The notes beneath the pieces are model-generated. The model saw only the letters and a list, made by a program, of their open reading frames with translations. It searched no databases and was not told the origin of the DNA. Made by a program: the position numbers and the translations under genes. Positions 27,119-36,457 of a stretch of DNA of 64,000 bases are shown here, in pieces. Source of the stretch: Pseudomonas sp. KNUC1026 (GTDB lineage Bacteria > Pseudomonadota > Gammaproteobacteria > Pseudomonadales > Pseudomonadaceae); assembly GCF_021650705.1 (NCBI RefSeq), contig NZ_CP087138.1, forward strand, positions 2,356,001 to 2,420,000. The letters run 5' to 3'. Each line of letters opens with the position of its first letter. Within the stretch, counting starts at the first letter, position 1.

Positions 27119-29898
27119 AAGCACTGACCAGCAGCCTCAGGCTGCAGTTTCATAAAGGCTTTACCCTGGAAGATGCGGTACCTCTGGTGCCGTATTTCGC
27201 CAAACTGGGCATCAGCCATCTTTACGCCTCCCCCTTGCTCGAAGCCCGCCCAGGCTCGATGCATGGCTATGACGTTGTCGACCCCACCCGTATCAACCCT
27301 GAGCTGGGCGGTGAGCCGGCCTTGCGCAAGCTGGTTGCGGCACTGCGCGAGCAGGGCATGGGGATGATTTTGGACATCGTGTCCAACCACATGGCCGTTG
27401 GTGGCCCGCACAACCCCTGGTGGCTCGAGCTGCTGGAGTGGGGCCAGCGCAGCCGTTACGCCAACTTTTTCGATATCCAATGGCATTCGCCTGACCCGAT
27501 GCTCGAAGGCCAGCTGTTGCTGCCGTTTCTGGGCAGTGATTATGGCCAGGCGCTGCAACAGGGCGACCTGCCGCTGCGCTACGAGCCCAGCACCGGCAGC
27601 TTTCACGTTGAACACTACGAACATCGCTTCCCGATCTGCCCGCCTGACTACGCCGAGCTGCTCAATACCAGCGACGCGCCTGCACTGAAATTGTTGGCCG
27701 AACGCTTCGCGGCGCTTGCCGACGACCCCAATGCGTGCCTCAACGCCCGCCCGCTCCAGGCGTCGCTGGCCACGCTTGGTGAAGCCGAACACGCGCTGGC
27801 TCCGGTGCTGGCGGCCTACGACTCCACCACCGAGGCCGGGTTGCAGCGCCTGCATGCGTTGCTTGAGAAGCAGCATTACCGCCTGGCCAGCTGGCGCACG
27901 GCCGCCGACGATATCGACTGGCGGCGTTTTTTCGACATCAACGAGTTGGGCGGCCTGCGCGTGGAGCGCGCCGAGGTACTCGAAGCGACTCATGCGAAGA
28001 TTTTCGAGCTGGTGTCCGAAGGGCTGGTGGACGGCCTGCGGATCGACCACATCGACGGCCTCGCCGACCCGCGCGGCTATTGCCGACAGCTGCGGCGCCG
28101 CGTCGATAGCCTGCTCGACCGGCGGCCTGCAGGTACCGAAGTGGATTTCTTCCCGATCTACGTCGAGAAGATCCTTGGCCCCGAGGAGCATCTGCACACC
28201 GACTGGAGCGTAGATGGCACCACTGGCTACGAATTCATGAACCAGGTGTCCCTGCTGCAAACCGATCCGGCGGGCGAAGGCCAGCTCAAAGCCTGCCGGG
28301 AAGAAGCCAGCGGCCGAACCAGTGACTTCATGGAGGAAGCCCGGGCTGCTCGCGAGCTGGTGCTCGGTGGCACGTTGGCGGGCGATTTCGAGACTGTCGC
28401 CCAGGCCTTGTTGAAGGTTGCACGTAACGACCTGATGAGCCGCGACCTGACGCTCGGCGCGATCCGCCGCGCCTTGCAGGCGCTGATCGTGCATTTCCCG
28501 GTCTACCGCACCTACCTGACGCCCTGCGGCCGCCCGGCTGCCGATGAGCCTTTCTTCCAGCAAGCGCTGGAAGGCGCGCGCGGGCAACTGGCCGAAGGCG
28601 ATTGGCCGGTGCTCGACTACCTCGCCCGCTGGCTGGGCGGCGAGCCCTGGCGTGCCTTGCCGCCAGGCCGCGCGCGGCGCGACTTGCGCTATGCCGGTAT
28701 CCGCTTCCAGCAGCTGACTTCCCCAGCCGCCGCCAAGGCCGTGGAAGACACGGCCTTCTACCGCAGCGCCGTGCTGCTCTCGCGTAATGACGTAGGTTTT
28801 GACCCGCAGCTGTTCAGCGCCCCGGCCGAAGATTTCCACGCAGCAGCCCTGGACCGGCAGCAGCACTTCCCCCATAACCTGCTCACCACGGCCACTCACG
28901 ACCACAAACGCGGTGAAGACAGCCGGGCCAGATTGGCTGTCCTCAGCGAGCGTGGCCGTTGGTACAGCGCCCTGCTCTCTCACTGGCGCGCCATGGCTTC
29001 CTCCTTGCGCACCGAACAGGCCAATGGCTACGCACCGAGCGGCGGCGACGAGGCGCTGTTGTACCAGGCCGTCCTGGGCAGCTGGCCATTGGACCTTGCA
29101 GCGGACGATACCCAGGCACTGGAGCAATACTGCGAACGCCTGCTGGAGTGGCGACGCAAAGCGCTGCGCGAGGCAAAGCTGGCAAGCACCTGGAGCGCGC
29201 CCAATGAAGCCTACGAGCAGGCGTGCGCCGACTACCTCAAGGCGCTGCTGACCACCGACAAAGGCAGCGACTGGCGAGCCTCCGTCGTTGCGGCAGTCAA
29301 CCTGATCGCCCCTGGCGGCGCGGTGAACAGCCTTGGCCAATGCCTGCTGCGCATGACCACTCCAGGCATACCGGACCTCTACCAGGGCGATGAGTACTGG
29401 GACTGGAGCCTGGTGGACCCGGATAACCGCCGCCCTGTCGACTACACTGCCCGCGAGCGAGCGCTGGCAGAGATGCCCGCACGGCCAGCGGAACTGGTGA
29501 CGCAGTGGCGCGATGGCCGCGTCAAGCACGCGCTGATCGCAGCTGTGCTCAACGTTCGCCAGCGTTACCCGCAGCTGTTCACCGAAGGTGAGTATCAGCC
29601 CCTGGAGGTGCGCGGTGAGCGCGCGGGCAACGTGCTTGCCTTCGCGCGCCGCCATGGCGAGCAGTGCGCCGTAGTGATCGTGCCGCGGCTGTGCAGTGGC
29701 CTGGCGGGCGGCACCGACGAGCTGCTGATCGACGCCGACCAGTGGGGGGACACCCATGTCGTGCTGCCCAAAAGCCTCGCCTTGCCTGCTAATTTGAAGG
29801 GACTTTTCTGCCACGGCACAGTCAGAACCGATGACACCGTTGCGATCGCCGAGGCCCTGAAGGACTTTCCCGTCAATCTATTCTTACCCGCGATTTGA
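27115..29898 (+). CDS. treY: Malto-oligosyltrehalose synthase
   Basis: A 927-residue GH13 enzyme, intact. It begins LRLQFHKGFTLEDAVPLVPY, with the substrate-site segment SHLYASPLLEARPGSMHGYD, MILDIVSNHMAVGG, and DGLRIDHIDGLADPRGY bearing the catalytic nucleophile. The C-terminal part has GIPDLYQGDEYWDWSLVDPDNRR. TreY turns the reducing end of a malto-oligosaccharide into a trehalosyl unit, which TreZ then releases. The ATG overlaps the malQ stop (ATGA), so translation is probably coupled. A small DUF2934 gene follows 16 bases later. Confidence 0.95.
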   Translation: MKALTSSLRLQFHKGFTLEDAVPLVPYFAKLGISHLYASPLLEARPGSMHGYDVVDPTRINPELGGEPALRKLVAALREQGMGMILDIVSNHMAVGGPHNPWWLELLEWGQRSRYANFFDIQWHSPDPMLEGQLLLPFLGSDYGQALQQGDLPLRYEPSTGSFHVEHYEHRFPICPPDYAELLNTSDAPALKLLAERFAALADDPNACLNARPLQASLATLGEAEHALAPVLAAYDSTTEAGLQRLHALLEKQHYRLASWRTAADDIDWRRFFDINELGGLRVERAEVLEATHAKIFELVSEGLVDGLRIDHIDGLADPRGYCRQLRRRVDSLLDRRPAGTEVDFFPIYVEKILGPEEHLHTDWSVDGTTGYEFMNQVSLLQTDPAGEGQLKACREEASGRTSDFMEEARAARELVLGGTLAGDFETVAQALLKVARNDLMSRDLTLGAIRRALQALIVHFPVYRTYLTPCGRPAADEPFFQQALEGARGQLAEGDWPVLDYLARWLGGEPWRALPPGRARRDLRYAGIRFQQLTSPAAAKAVEDTAFYRSAVLLSRNDVGFDPQLFSAPAEDFHAAALDRQQHFPHNLLTTATHDHKRGEDSRARLAVLSERGRWYSALLSHWRAMASSLRTEQANGYAPSGGDEALLYQAVLGSWPLDLAADDTQALEQYCERLLEWRRKALREAKLASTWSAPNEAYEQACADYLKALLTTDKGSDWRASVVAAVNLIAPGGAVNSLGQCLLRMTTPGIPDLYQGDEYWDWSLVDPDNRRPVDYTARERALAEMPARPAELVTQWRDGRVKHALIAAVLNVRQRYPQLFTEGEYQPLEVRGERAGNVLAFARRHGEQCAVVIVPRLCSGLAGGTDELLIDADQWGDTHVVLPKSLALPANLKGLFCHGTVRTDDTVAIAEALKDFPVNLFLPAI

Positions 29899-29914
29899 GA
29901 TCAGGAGCGTTGAA

Positions 29915-30253
29915 ATGAGTGCCAACGACAAGCGTATCGAAGAATTCGCCTACTACTTGTGGGAAGCCGAGGGCCGGCCTGAAGGCAAGCACCTCGATCA
30001 TTGGGCGAAAGCGCGCAAGCTGGCGGAGGCAGAGGCCATGGCCCCTGCCAAGCTGCCGCGCAACGCGCCGAAAAAGCCCAAGGATGAACCCGCCAACGAA
30101 GGCGCGGCGACCAAGCCGAAATCTGCGCCCAAGACTGCGGCCGCCAAGCCTGCCGCCAAACCCAAGGCAGAAGGTGCCAAGCCTGCACCCGCCGCCAAAC
30201 CGGCAGCCGAGAAGAAGCCCAAGCCCCCGGCGAAGAAACCCTCCGCCAGCTGA
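29915..30253 (+). CDS. DUF2934 domain protein with Lys/Ala/Pro-rich tail
   Basis: A 112-residue protein. Residues 1-45 (RIEEFAYYLWEAEGRPEGKHLDHWAKARKL) are a classic DUF2934 domain, a short helical motif of unknown function common in glycogen/trehalose clusters of proteobacteria. The rest is a low-complexity tail rich in lysine, alanine and proline (repeated AAKPAAKPK patterns), reminiscent of nucleic-acid- or polymer-binding tails. AGGAGC eight bases before the ATG supports the start. Location between treY and glgX makes co-expression certain in practice; a structural role on the glucan particle is only a guess. Confidence 0.85.
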   Translation: MSANDKRIEEFAYYLWEAEGRPEGKHLDHWAKARKLAEAEAMAPAKLPRNAPKKPKDEPANEGAATKPKSAPKTAAAKPAAKPKAEGAKPAPAAKPAAEKKPKPPAKKPSAS

Positions 30254-30281
30254 TCCACCCCCTTTGCTTTAACGCTTACCA

Positions 30282-30301
30282 CGGCCGCTTAACGGCGGCC
30301 G
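30282..30301. terminator. Hairpin between the DUF2934 gene and glgX
   Basis: CGGCCGC / GCGGCCG with a 6-base loop, in the 117-base gap. No T-tract, so it may attenuate or process rather than fully stop transcription into glgX. Confidence 0.45.
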
Positions 30302-30370
30302 CGGATCGTCGCGCCCTGAAATCGCCCAATACCACCGCCGTCATCGAACTTGCCACCCCAAGGATCCATC

Positions 30371-32521
30371 ATGTCCAGGTCTCGGAAAACATCGCCACAG
30401 CCCACCGTAAAACCCACTCGCATCCGTGAAGGCCTGCCGTTCCCGCTAGGGGCAAATTGGGATGGCCTGGGAGTCAACTTTGCGTTGTTCTCCGCCAACG
30501 CCACCAAAGTCGAGCTATGCATTTTCGATGAAGAGGGCAAGGAAGAGCTCGAGCGCATCGAGCTGCCTGAATACACCGACGAAATTTTCCACGGTTACCT
30601 GCCCGACGCCCACCCGGGCATGGTCTACGGCTACCGCGTGTACGGCCCGTACGACCCGAAGAACGGCCATCGTTTCAACCACAACAAGCTGCTGATCGAC
30701 CCCTATGCCAAGCAGCTGGTAGGCGAGCTGAAATGGTCTGAAGCGCTGTTCGGCTACACCATCGGCCACCCCGACGACGACCTGAGCTTCGATGAACGCG
30801 ACAGCGCCCCATTCGTGCCCAAGAGCAAGGTCATTGACCCGGCGTTCACCTGGGGCCGCGACCAGCAGGTCAATACCCCGTGGGACAAGACAGTCATCTA
30901 CGAGGCTCACGCCCGCGGCATGACCATGCTGCATCCCGATGTGCCGGATGCCGAGAAAGGCACCTTTACCGGCCTGGCGCACCCTTCGGTGATCCGCCAC
31001 CTCAAGCAACTGGGCGTGTCGGCGATCGAGCTGCTGCCGATACATGGCTTCGTCAACGACCAGCACCTGCTGGAGAAAAACCTCGGCAACTATTGGGGCT
31101 ACAACAGCATCGCGTTCTTCGCCCCGCACGCCAAATACCTGGCCAACGGCAGGATCGCCGAGTTCAAGGAGATGGTCGCGCGCATGCACGACTCAGGCCT
31201 TGAGGTGATTCTCGATGTGGTCTACAACCACACCGCCGAAGGCAACGAACGTGGCCCGACCCTATCGATGCGCGGTATCGACAACGCTTCCTACTACCGC
31301 CTGATGCCAGACGACAAGCGTTTCTACATCAACGACTCCGGCACCGGTAACACCCTGGATTTGAGCCACCCTTGCGTGTTGCAGATGGTCACCGACTCGC
31401 TGCGCTACTGGGCCACCGAGATGCACGTCGACGGCTTCCGCTTCGACCTGGCGACCATCCTCGGCCGCTACCGCGACGGTTTCACCGAACGCCACAGCTT
31501 CCTGACCGCCTGCCGCCAGGACCCGGTGCTGCGCAGCGTCAAGCTCATCGCCGAGCCGTGGGATTGCGGCCCGGGTGGTTACCAGGTGGGCGGTTTCGCC
31601 CCCGGCTGGGCCGAGTGGAACGACCGGTTCCGCGACACCGTGCGTTCGTTCTGGAAAGGTGATGACGGCAAGCTGGCCGACTTCGCCGCGCGCCTGACCG
31701 GCTCTGGCGAGATGTTCAACCAGCGCGGCCGGCGCCCGCACAGCTCGGTGAACTTCATCACCGCGCACGACGGCTTCACCCTCAAGGACCTGGTGTCCTA
31801 CAACGAGAAGCACAACGAGGAAAACGACGAAGGGAACCGCGACGGCAGCGACAACAACATGTCGTGGAACCATGGCCATGAAGGCCCCACCGACGATCGC
31901 AACATCGTCGAGCTGCGCCTGCGGCAGATGCGCAACTTCTTCTGCACCCTGCTCTTCTCCCAGGGTACGCCGATGCTGGTGGCCGGCGACGAGTTCGCCC
32001 GCACTCAGAACGGCAACAACAACGCCTATTGCCAGGACAGCGAGCTGGGCTGGATCAACTGGAACATGGACGACGACGGCAAGGCGCTGATGCACTTCGT
32101 GCAGCGCCTGATCAAGTTGCGCATGGCCTACCCGATCCTGCGCCGCAACCGCTTCCTCGTTGGTACCTACAATGAGGAGCTGGGCATCAAGGACGTTACC
32201 TGGCTGGACCCCGCCGGTAACGAAATGTCGACCGAGCAATGGGAAGAAGCACACGGCAAGGCACTGGCAATGGTGCTCGATGGCCGCGCTCAACCCAGCG
32301 GTATCCGCAAACGGGGTGATGACGCCACCTTGATGGTGATCGTCAACGCCCACCACGACGTGGTGAATTTCACTCTGCCTGAAGTACCGGATGGCGAGTA
32401 CTGGACCTGCCTGATCGACACCAATCGCGAAGAAGTGGACCAGGCCGAGCGGCTCGAGCCTGAGCACCAGTACATGGTGACCGGCCGTTCGTTCCTGCTG
32501 TTCGAGCTGCACCGCGCCTGA
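30371..32521 (+). CDS. glgX: Glycogen debranching enzyme GlgX
   Basis: A 716-residue GH13 enzyme. The start MSRSRKTSPQPTVKPTRIRE at 30371 has AAGGATC nearby, which is better than the upstream ATG at 30350. An N-terminal CBM48 segment (PLGANWDGLGVNFALFSANA) precedes the barrel, with EVILDVVYNHTAEGNE, VDGFRFDLATILGR carrying the nucleophile, and LIAEPWDCGPGGYQVG with the acid/base glutamate. GlgX cuts alpha-1,6 branches of phosphorylase-limit glycogen. It is the last glycogen gene of the plus-strand operon and is followed by a GC hairpin at 32528-32548. Confidence 0.95.
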   Translation: MSRSRKTSPQPTVKPTRIREGLPFPLGANWDGLGVNFALFSANATKVELCIFDEEGKEELERIELPEYTDEIFHGYLPDAHPGMVYGYRVYGPYDPKNGHRFNHNKLLIDPYAKQLVGELKWSEALFGYTIGHPDDDLSFDERDSAPFVPKSKVIDPAFTWGRDQQVNTPWDKTVIYEAHARGMTMLHPDVPDAEKGTFTGLAHPSVIRHLKQLGVSAIELLPIHGFVNDQHLLEKNLGNYWGYNSIAFFAPHAKYLANGRIAEFKEMVARMHDSGLEVILDVVYNHTAEGNERGPTLSMRGIDNASYYRLMPDDKRFYINDSGTGNTLDLSHPCVLQMVTDSLRYWATEMHVDGFRFDLATILGRYRDGFTERHSFLTACRQDPVLRSVKLIAEPWDCGPGGYQVGGFAPGWAEWNDRFRDTVRSFWKGDDGKLADFAARLTGSGEMFNQRGRRPHSSVNFITAHDGFTLKDLVSYNEKHNEENDEGNRDGSDNNMSWNHGHEGPTDDRNIVELRLRQMRNFFCTLLFSQGTPMLVAGDEFARTQNGNNNAYCQDSELGWINWNMDDDGKALMHFVQRLIKLRMAYPILRRNRFLVGTYNEELGIKDVTWLDPAGNEMSTEQWEEAHGKALAMVLDGRAQPSGIRKRGDDATLMVIVNAHHDVVNFTLPEVPDGEYWTCLIDTNREEVDQAERLEPEHQYMVTGRSFLLFELHRA

Positions 32522-32527
32522 GGCATC

Positions 32528-32548
32528 GCCGCGCAGCGATCGCGCGGC
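32528..32548. terminator. Hairpin downstream of glgX
   Basis: GCCGCGC / GCGCGGC stem with a 7-base loop begins seven bases after the glgX stop. There is no T-tract; possible 3' end stabiliser or terminator of the glgA-glgX operon. Confidence 0.45.
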
Positions 32549-32667
32549 ATTGGCGCCCTCTTCCCGGCTGGGTTCTTCCAGCCTGGGAGAGGCTTCGCAG
32601 GCCCCTCCTGAACCACTGCTCGAACGGCTGAACTGGCGCCTTTACCTCAAGTCACATAGGGTATGGC

Positions 32668-33495
32668 ATGCCTGAAATCGTTGGAGTAACCGTGCACACC
32701 GAATCCACGCCCCCCGAACCCGATTCACAGCCATTGGAAACCGAGCGTGATGTCCATGTGATGCGCGTGCTCACCGTCAACACCCACAAGGGTTTCACGG
32801 TATTCAACCGGCGCTTCATCCTGCCTGAGCTGCGCGAGGCTGTGCGCAGTACCCAGGCTGACATCGTATTTCTGCAGGAAGTGCTTGGCGGCCATGATCG
32901 CCATGCGGCGCGCCACGCCAACTGGCCTGCAATGTCGCAGTACGAATTCCTCGCCGACAGCATGTGGACCGACTTCGCCTACGGCCGCAATGCGGTCTAC
33001 CCGGACGGCCATCACGGCAACGCACTGCTTTCGAAATACCCGATCCTGCACTACCGCAACCTCGACGTATCGATCACAGGCCCCGAGCGGCGAGGCCTGC
33101 TGCATTGCACACTGCAAGTGCCTGGCCACCCAGACGGTGTGCACGCGATCTGCGTTCACCTGTCGTTGCTTGAAAGCCACCGCCAGCAGCAGCTGCAGTT
33201 GCTGCGCAAGCTGCTGGACTCACTGCCCGAGCATGCGCCGGTGATCATCGCGGGGGACTTCAACGACTGGAAGTCGCGTGGCAACGCAACGCTGTCGCGC
33301 TTTGGTGACCTGCACGAGGTGTTCGAGCGGCACCATGGGCGGCTGGCCAAGACGTATCCGGCGCGTATGCCGATGCTGCGGCTGGACCGGATCTACCTGC
33401 GCAATGCCACCAGCCACGCGCCCAAGGTGCTGGGCACACGGCCGTGGAGTCACCTGTCGGACCATCTGCCGTTGGCGGTGGAAGTGCATCTGTAA
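32668..33495 (+). CDS. Endonuclease/exonuclease/phosphatase (EEP) family protein
   Basis: A 275-residue protein with the EEP fold. The segments are LTVNTHKGFT, a QADIVFLQEVLGG metal-ligand segment, HHGNALLSKYPI, ICVHLSLLESHR, VIIAGDFNDWK and a final HLSDHLPLAVEV containing the catalytic histidine. Such enzymes cleave phosphodiester bonds in nucleic acids, phospholipids or inositol phosphates. In many bacteria close relatives lie next to a cardiolipin synthase (clsB) and ybhN, but neither is here. It follows the glgX operon by about 146 bases, so it may have its own promoter. Substrate unknown. Confidence 0.88.
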   Translation: MPEIVGVTVHTESTPPEPDSQPLETERDVHVMRVLTVNTHKGFTVFNRRFILPELREAVRSTQADIVFLQEVLGGHDRHAARHANWPAMSQYEFLADSMWTDFAYGRNAVYPDGHHGNALLSKYPILHYRNLDVSITGPERRGLLHCTLQVPGHPDGVHAICVHLSLLESHRQQQLQLLRKLLDSLPEHAPVIIAGDFNDWKSRGNATLSRFGDLHEVFERHHGRLAKTYPARMPMLRLDRIYLRNATSHAPKVLGTRPWSHLSDHLPLAVEVHL

Positions 33496-33508
33496 ATGCC
33501 TGATATCG

Positions 33509-33528
33509 ACCTGACAACGTTGTCAGGT
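33509..33528. promoter_or_regulatory. Perfect 20-bp palindrome (operator-like)
   Basis: ACCTGACAAC followed directly by GTTGTCAGGT: a palindrome with no spacer, centred on CG. The core TGACAACGTTGTCA has the shape of LacI/GalR-family operators. It sits 11 bases after the EEP stop and 57 bases before the Rhs-core start. It could equally form a hairpin that ends the EEP transcript, though no T-tract follows. Confidence 0.5.
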
Positions 33529-33585
33529 CTCATCGAAATTCAATGCCGGTAACCTGAGGACGTTTCTATCAGGAGCATTACCGCC

Positions 33586-34218
33586 ATGAATGTGTTTACC
33601 GCCACGACTCACATTGGCACCCCGTATTTCAACTGCTGCAATCCACACGGAATTTGCCCAAAGTATGCCCCCATGGTCATCCGCAGATATGGGGCTCGAT
33701 AGGCTTGGCCGGGTATTACTGGGAGAAAGCAGCCAGAGCTTATTGTTTGGGCGACGGCCGCAGGACCTACCGCCCGGGCCAACTACGTTTCGACATGCCA
33801 GATTCGTCATCGCCGTTCAATAAAGGCGGATGCAACGCCTACACCTATTGTGCAGGCGAACCGGTGAACAACCTTGATCCTGATGGCACCTTTCTCATCA
33901 ATGCGTTGCGCGTGATCCACAGGCAATTGGCAGAGTCCATTCAGGGCTATCTCAGGATGTCCCAGAATCAACTTCTCCTGTCCATCGCAGGAGACTTCGC
34001 GACAGCCATCGCCGCTCAACGCATCTTCCGATTGGCCCGCCCTATCGCGCAGAATCCTTCCGCACTGGCCGCACTGGATCTCGCTGCTACAGCAGTGACT
34101 GTGCCTCGAGCAGGTCGTCAAGGCGGGGGTTTACAGCTATCGGGTAGTGGAGCGAGGCGTTGATCGGCTTCAACGCAATATGCGCAATGCCCGCCCGATT
34201 CGCTGGGCGGATCGGTAA
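33586..34218 (+). CDS. Orphan Rhs-core C-terminal protein, frameshifted
   Basis: AGGAG ten bases upstream supports the ATG at 33586 (MNVFTATTHIGTPYFNC). The first frame ends at 33702. The Rhs repeat-associated core continues in the next: GLAGYYWEKAARAYCLGDGRRTYRP, then PDSSSPFNKGGCNAYTYCAGEPVN and NLDPDG. One missing C in the CCCCC at 33668-33672 explains the break. A second shift near 34100 is likely, because the tail VVKAGVYSYRVVERGVDRL...RWADR in another frame, ending at 34218, looks more natural than the tail stopping at 34163. The N-terminal YD repeats are absent, so this is a short orphan core with a variable tip, inserted between the converging glycogen operons. Effector function is unproven. 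Confidence 0.75.
34191..34210. terminator. Inverted repeat between the Rhs gene and glgB
   Basis: CCGCCC / GGGCGG with an 8-base loop at the convergent 3' ends. No T-tract; weak bidirectional terminator at best. Confidence 0.35.
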
Positions 34219-34240
34219 CGGGCATAGCAGGTCGATGCGG

Positions 34241-36457
34241 CTAGGCCTGTGGCTTCAGCGCCAGCACTGCCAACGGCGGCAGCGTCAGGCACAACGAGTA
34301 AGGCTGGCCGTGGCCTGGCACTTCATCGGTGGCCACTCCCCCCGTTACCCACATTGCCGCCCGAGTACTCCTGCCCGTCAGTGTTGATCAGCTCGCCCCA
34401 CTGCCCGGCGAACGGCACACCGATGCGATAACCCTCGCGCACCTCGGGCGTGAAGTTGGCCACCACCAACAGCGGCTCACCCTCTTTGCTCCAGCGCAGG
34501 AACGCGTAGACGCTGTTGGCAGCATCGTCTCCGATCAACCATTGGAAGCCCTGCGGCTTGCAGTCCTGGTCATGCAGAGCGGGCTGCTCGCGATAGAGGC
34601 GGTTCAGGTCGGCTACCAGCGTTTGCACGCCTTTGTGCTCGGTGTATTGCGTCAGATACCAATCGATCTGGTGATCGTGGTTCCACTCGCGCCACTGGCC
34701 GATTTCACAGCCCATGAACAGCAGCTTCTTGCCCGGGTGCGCCCACATGAACGCCAGGTAGGCGCGCAGGTTGGCGAATTTCTGCCAGCGGTCGCCGGGC
34801 ATCTTGTCGATCAGCGCTTTTTTGCCGTGCACCACTTCGTCATGGGAAATCGGCAGCACGAAATGCTCGGAGTAGGCGTACACCAGCCCGAAGCTCAGCT
34901 CGTTGTGGTGATGCCTGCGGTGGATCGGGTCATTCTGGATGTAGTGCAGCGTGTCATGCATCCAGCCCATGTTCCATTTGTAGGCAAACCCCAGGCCGCC
35001 CTGCTCTGTAGGCTGGCTCACGCCCGGCCAGGCCGTGGACTCTTCAGCGATCACCATGGCGCCAGGGGCTTCGTGGCGCACCACATCATTGAGGTGGCGC
35101 AGGAAGTCGATCGACTCCAGGTTCTCGCGCCCACCGTAGCGGTTCGGTACCCACTCACCGGCTTTACGGGAATAGTCGCGGTACAGCATCGAGGCCACGG
35201 CATCCACTCGCAGGCCATCGACGTGGAAGTGGCGCAGCCAGTGCAGCGCCGAGGCGATCATGAACCCGTGCACCTCGGTGCGGCCGAGGTTGTAGATCAG
35301 CGTATTCCAATCCTGGTGAAAGCCTTCGTGAGGGTTGTCGTATTCATACAACGCCGTGCCATCGAACCGGGCAAGGCCGTGTTCGTCGGTGGGGAAATGC
35401 GCAGGCACCCAGTCCAGAATCACGCCGATACCGGCCTGATGGCAGCGATCGACGAACGCTGCGAAATCCTGAGGCGTGCCGTAGCGAGCCGAAGGTGCGA
35501 ATTGCGACAGCGGCTGGTAACCCCAGGAGCCACCGAAGGGGTGTTCCATGATCGGCAGCAGTTCGATGTGGGTGAAGCCCATCTTTTGGATGTAGGGAAT
35601 CAAGCGGTCGGCCAGCTCGTGCCAGTTGTACAGGCGCGAGGACTTCACCGGCTTCGTTGACTTCAACTTCCCAGGAGCCTGCGTGTAGTTCGTAGATCGA
35701 AACCGGCTTGGTCGAGTCGGTCTGCAGCCGCTGCTCCATCCAGGCGCTGTCGTTCCAGGCGTAGTCCAGCGGCGGTGCCACCTTGGAGGCGGTCAGAGGT
35801 GGCAGCTCGGTCGCCAGCGCCATGGGATCGGCCTTGAGCGGCAGGATGCCGTGCTCGCCCAGCACTTCGTACTTGTACGCCTCACCGGCAGTGAGCCCGG
35901 GAATGAAGATTTCCCACACACCCGACGGTTTGCGCAGGCGCATTGGATGGCGGCGGCCATCCCAGCCGTTGAAATGGCCGACCACCGATACCCGGCGGGC
36001 ATTAGGTGCCCACACACTGAACCGCACGCCTTGCACACCGCCGATCTCAGTCAGCTGCGCACCCAGCGCGCTACTGAGGTTGCGGTGGTTGCCCTCGGCG
36101 AACAGGTACAGGTCCATTTCGCCCAGCAGTTCACCGTAACTGTAGGGGTCGGCCGTCACCTGCTCGCCACCGGCCCAGTGGATGCGCAGCCGGTAACCCT
36201 CATCACCAGGCACCTGGGCTGCGAAAGCCCGGCACGCGGTGCTGCTGCAGCTCTGCACGTACGTTGTCGTCATGCCAACCCAGCGCTTCAACTCGCAGGG
36301 CATTGGGAAGGTAGGCGCGAATGAAACGGCCACCGTGGCCGTCGTCATGAGCACCCAGCACGGCGAACGGGTTGCCGTGCTCGGCGCGCACCAGCGCCTC
36401 GATTTCAGCCTGCGCCGGAAACAGTCCGGGGCGTGAGTCATGTGGCGCGTGTTGCAT
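34241..36457 (-). CDS. glgB: 1,4-alpha-glucan branching enzyme GlgB, broken by three frameshifts
   Basis: The true start is [20 protein letters not shown] at 36457. The frame changes at about 36224-36226 (three A; two expected), at 35640-35641 (one extra G) and at 34337-34342 in a C run close to the end. The correct C-terminus [15 protein letters not shown]...LALKPQA stops at 34241. Corrected length is about 738 residues. An N-terminal CBM48 region precedes the GH13 barrel, with [51 protein letters not shown] (nucleophile) and [14 protein letters not shown] (acid/base). It makes alpha-1,6 branches. The gene start overlaps the treS end by 20 bases. Confidence 0.93.

Noticed and set aside
26824..29814. 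A 996-codon open frame on the minus strand opposite treY
   Set aside because: The plus strand encodes an intact treY with all GH13 motifs; high GC content makes long antisense frames common.
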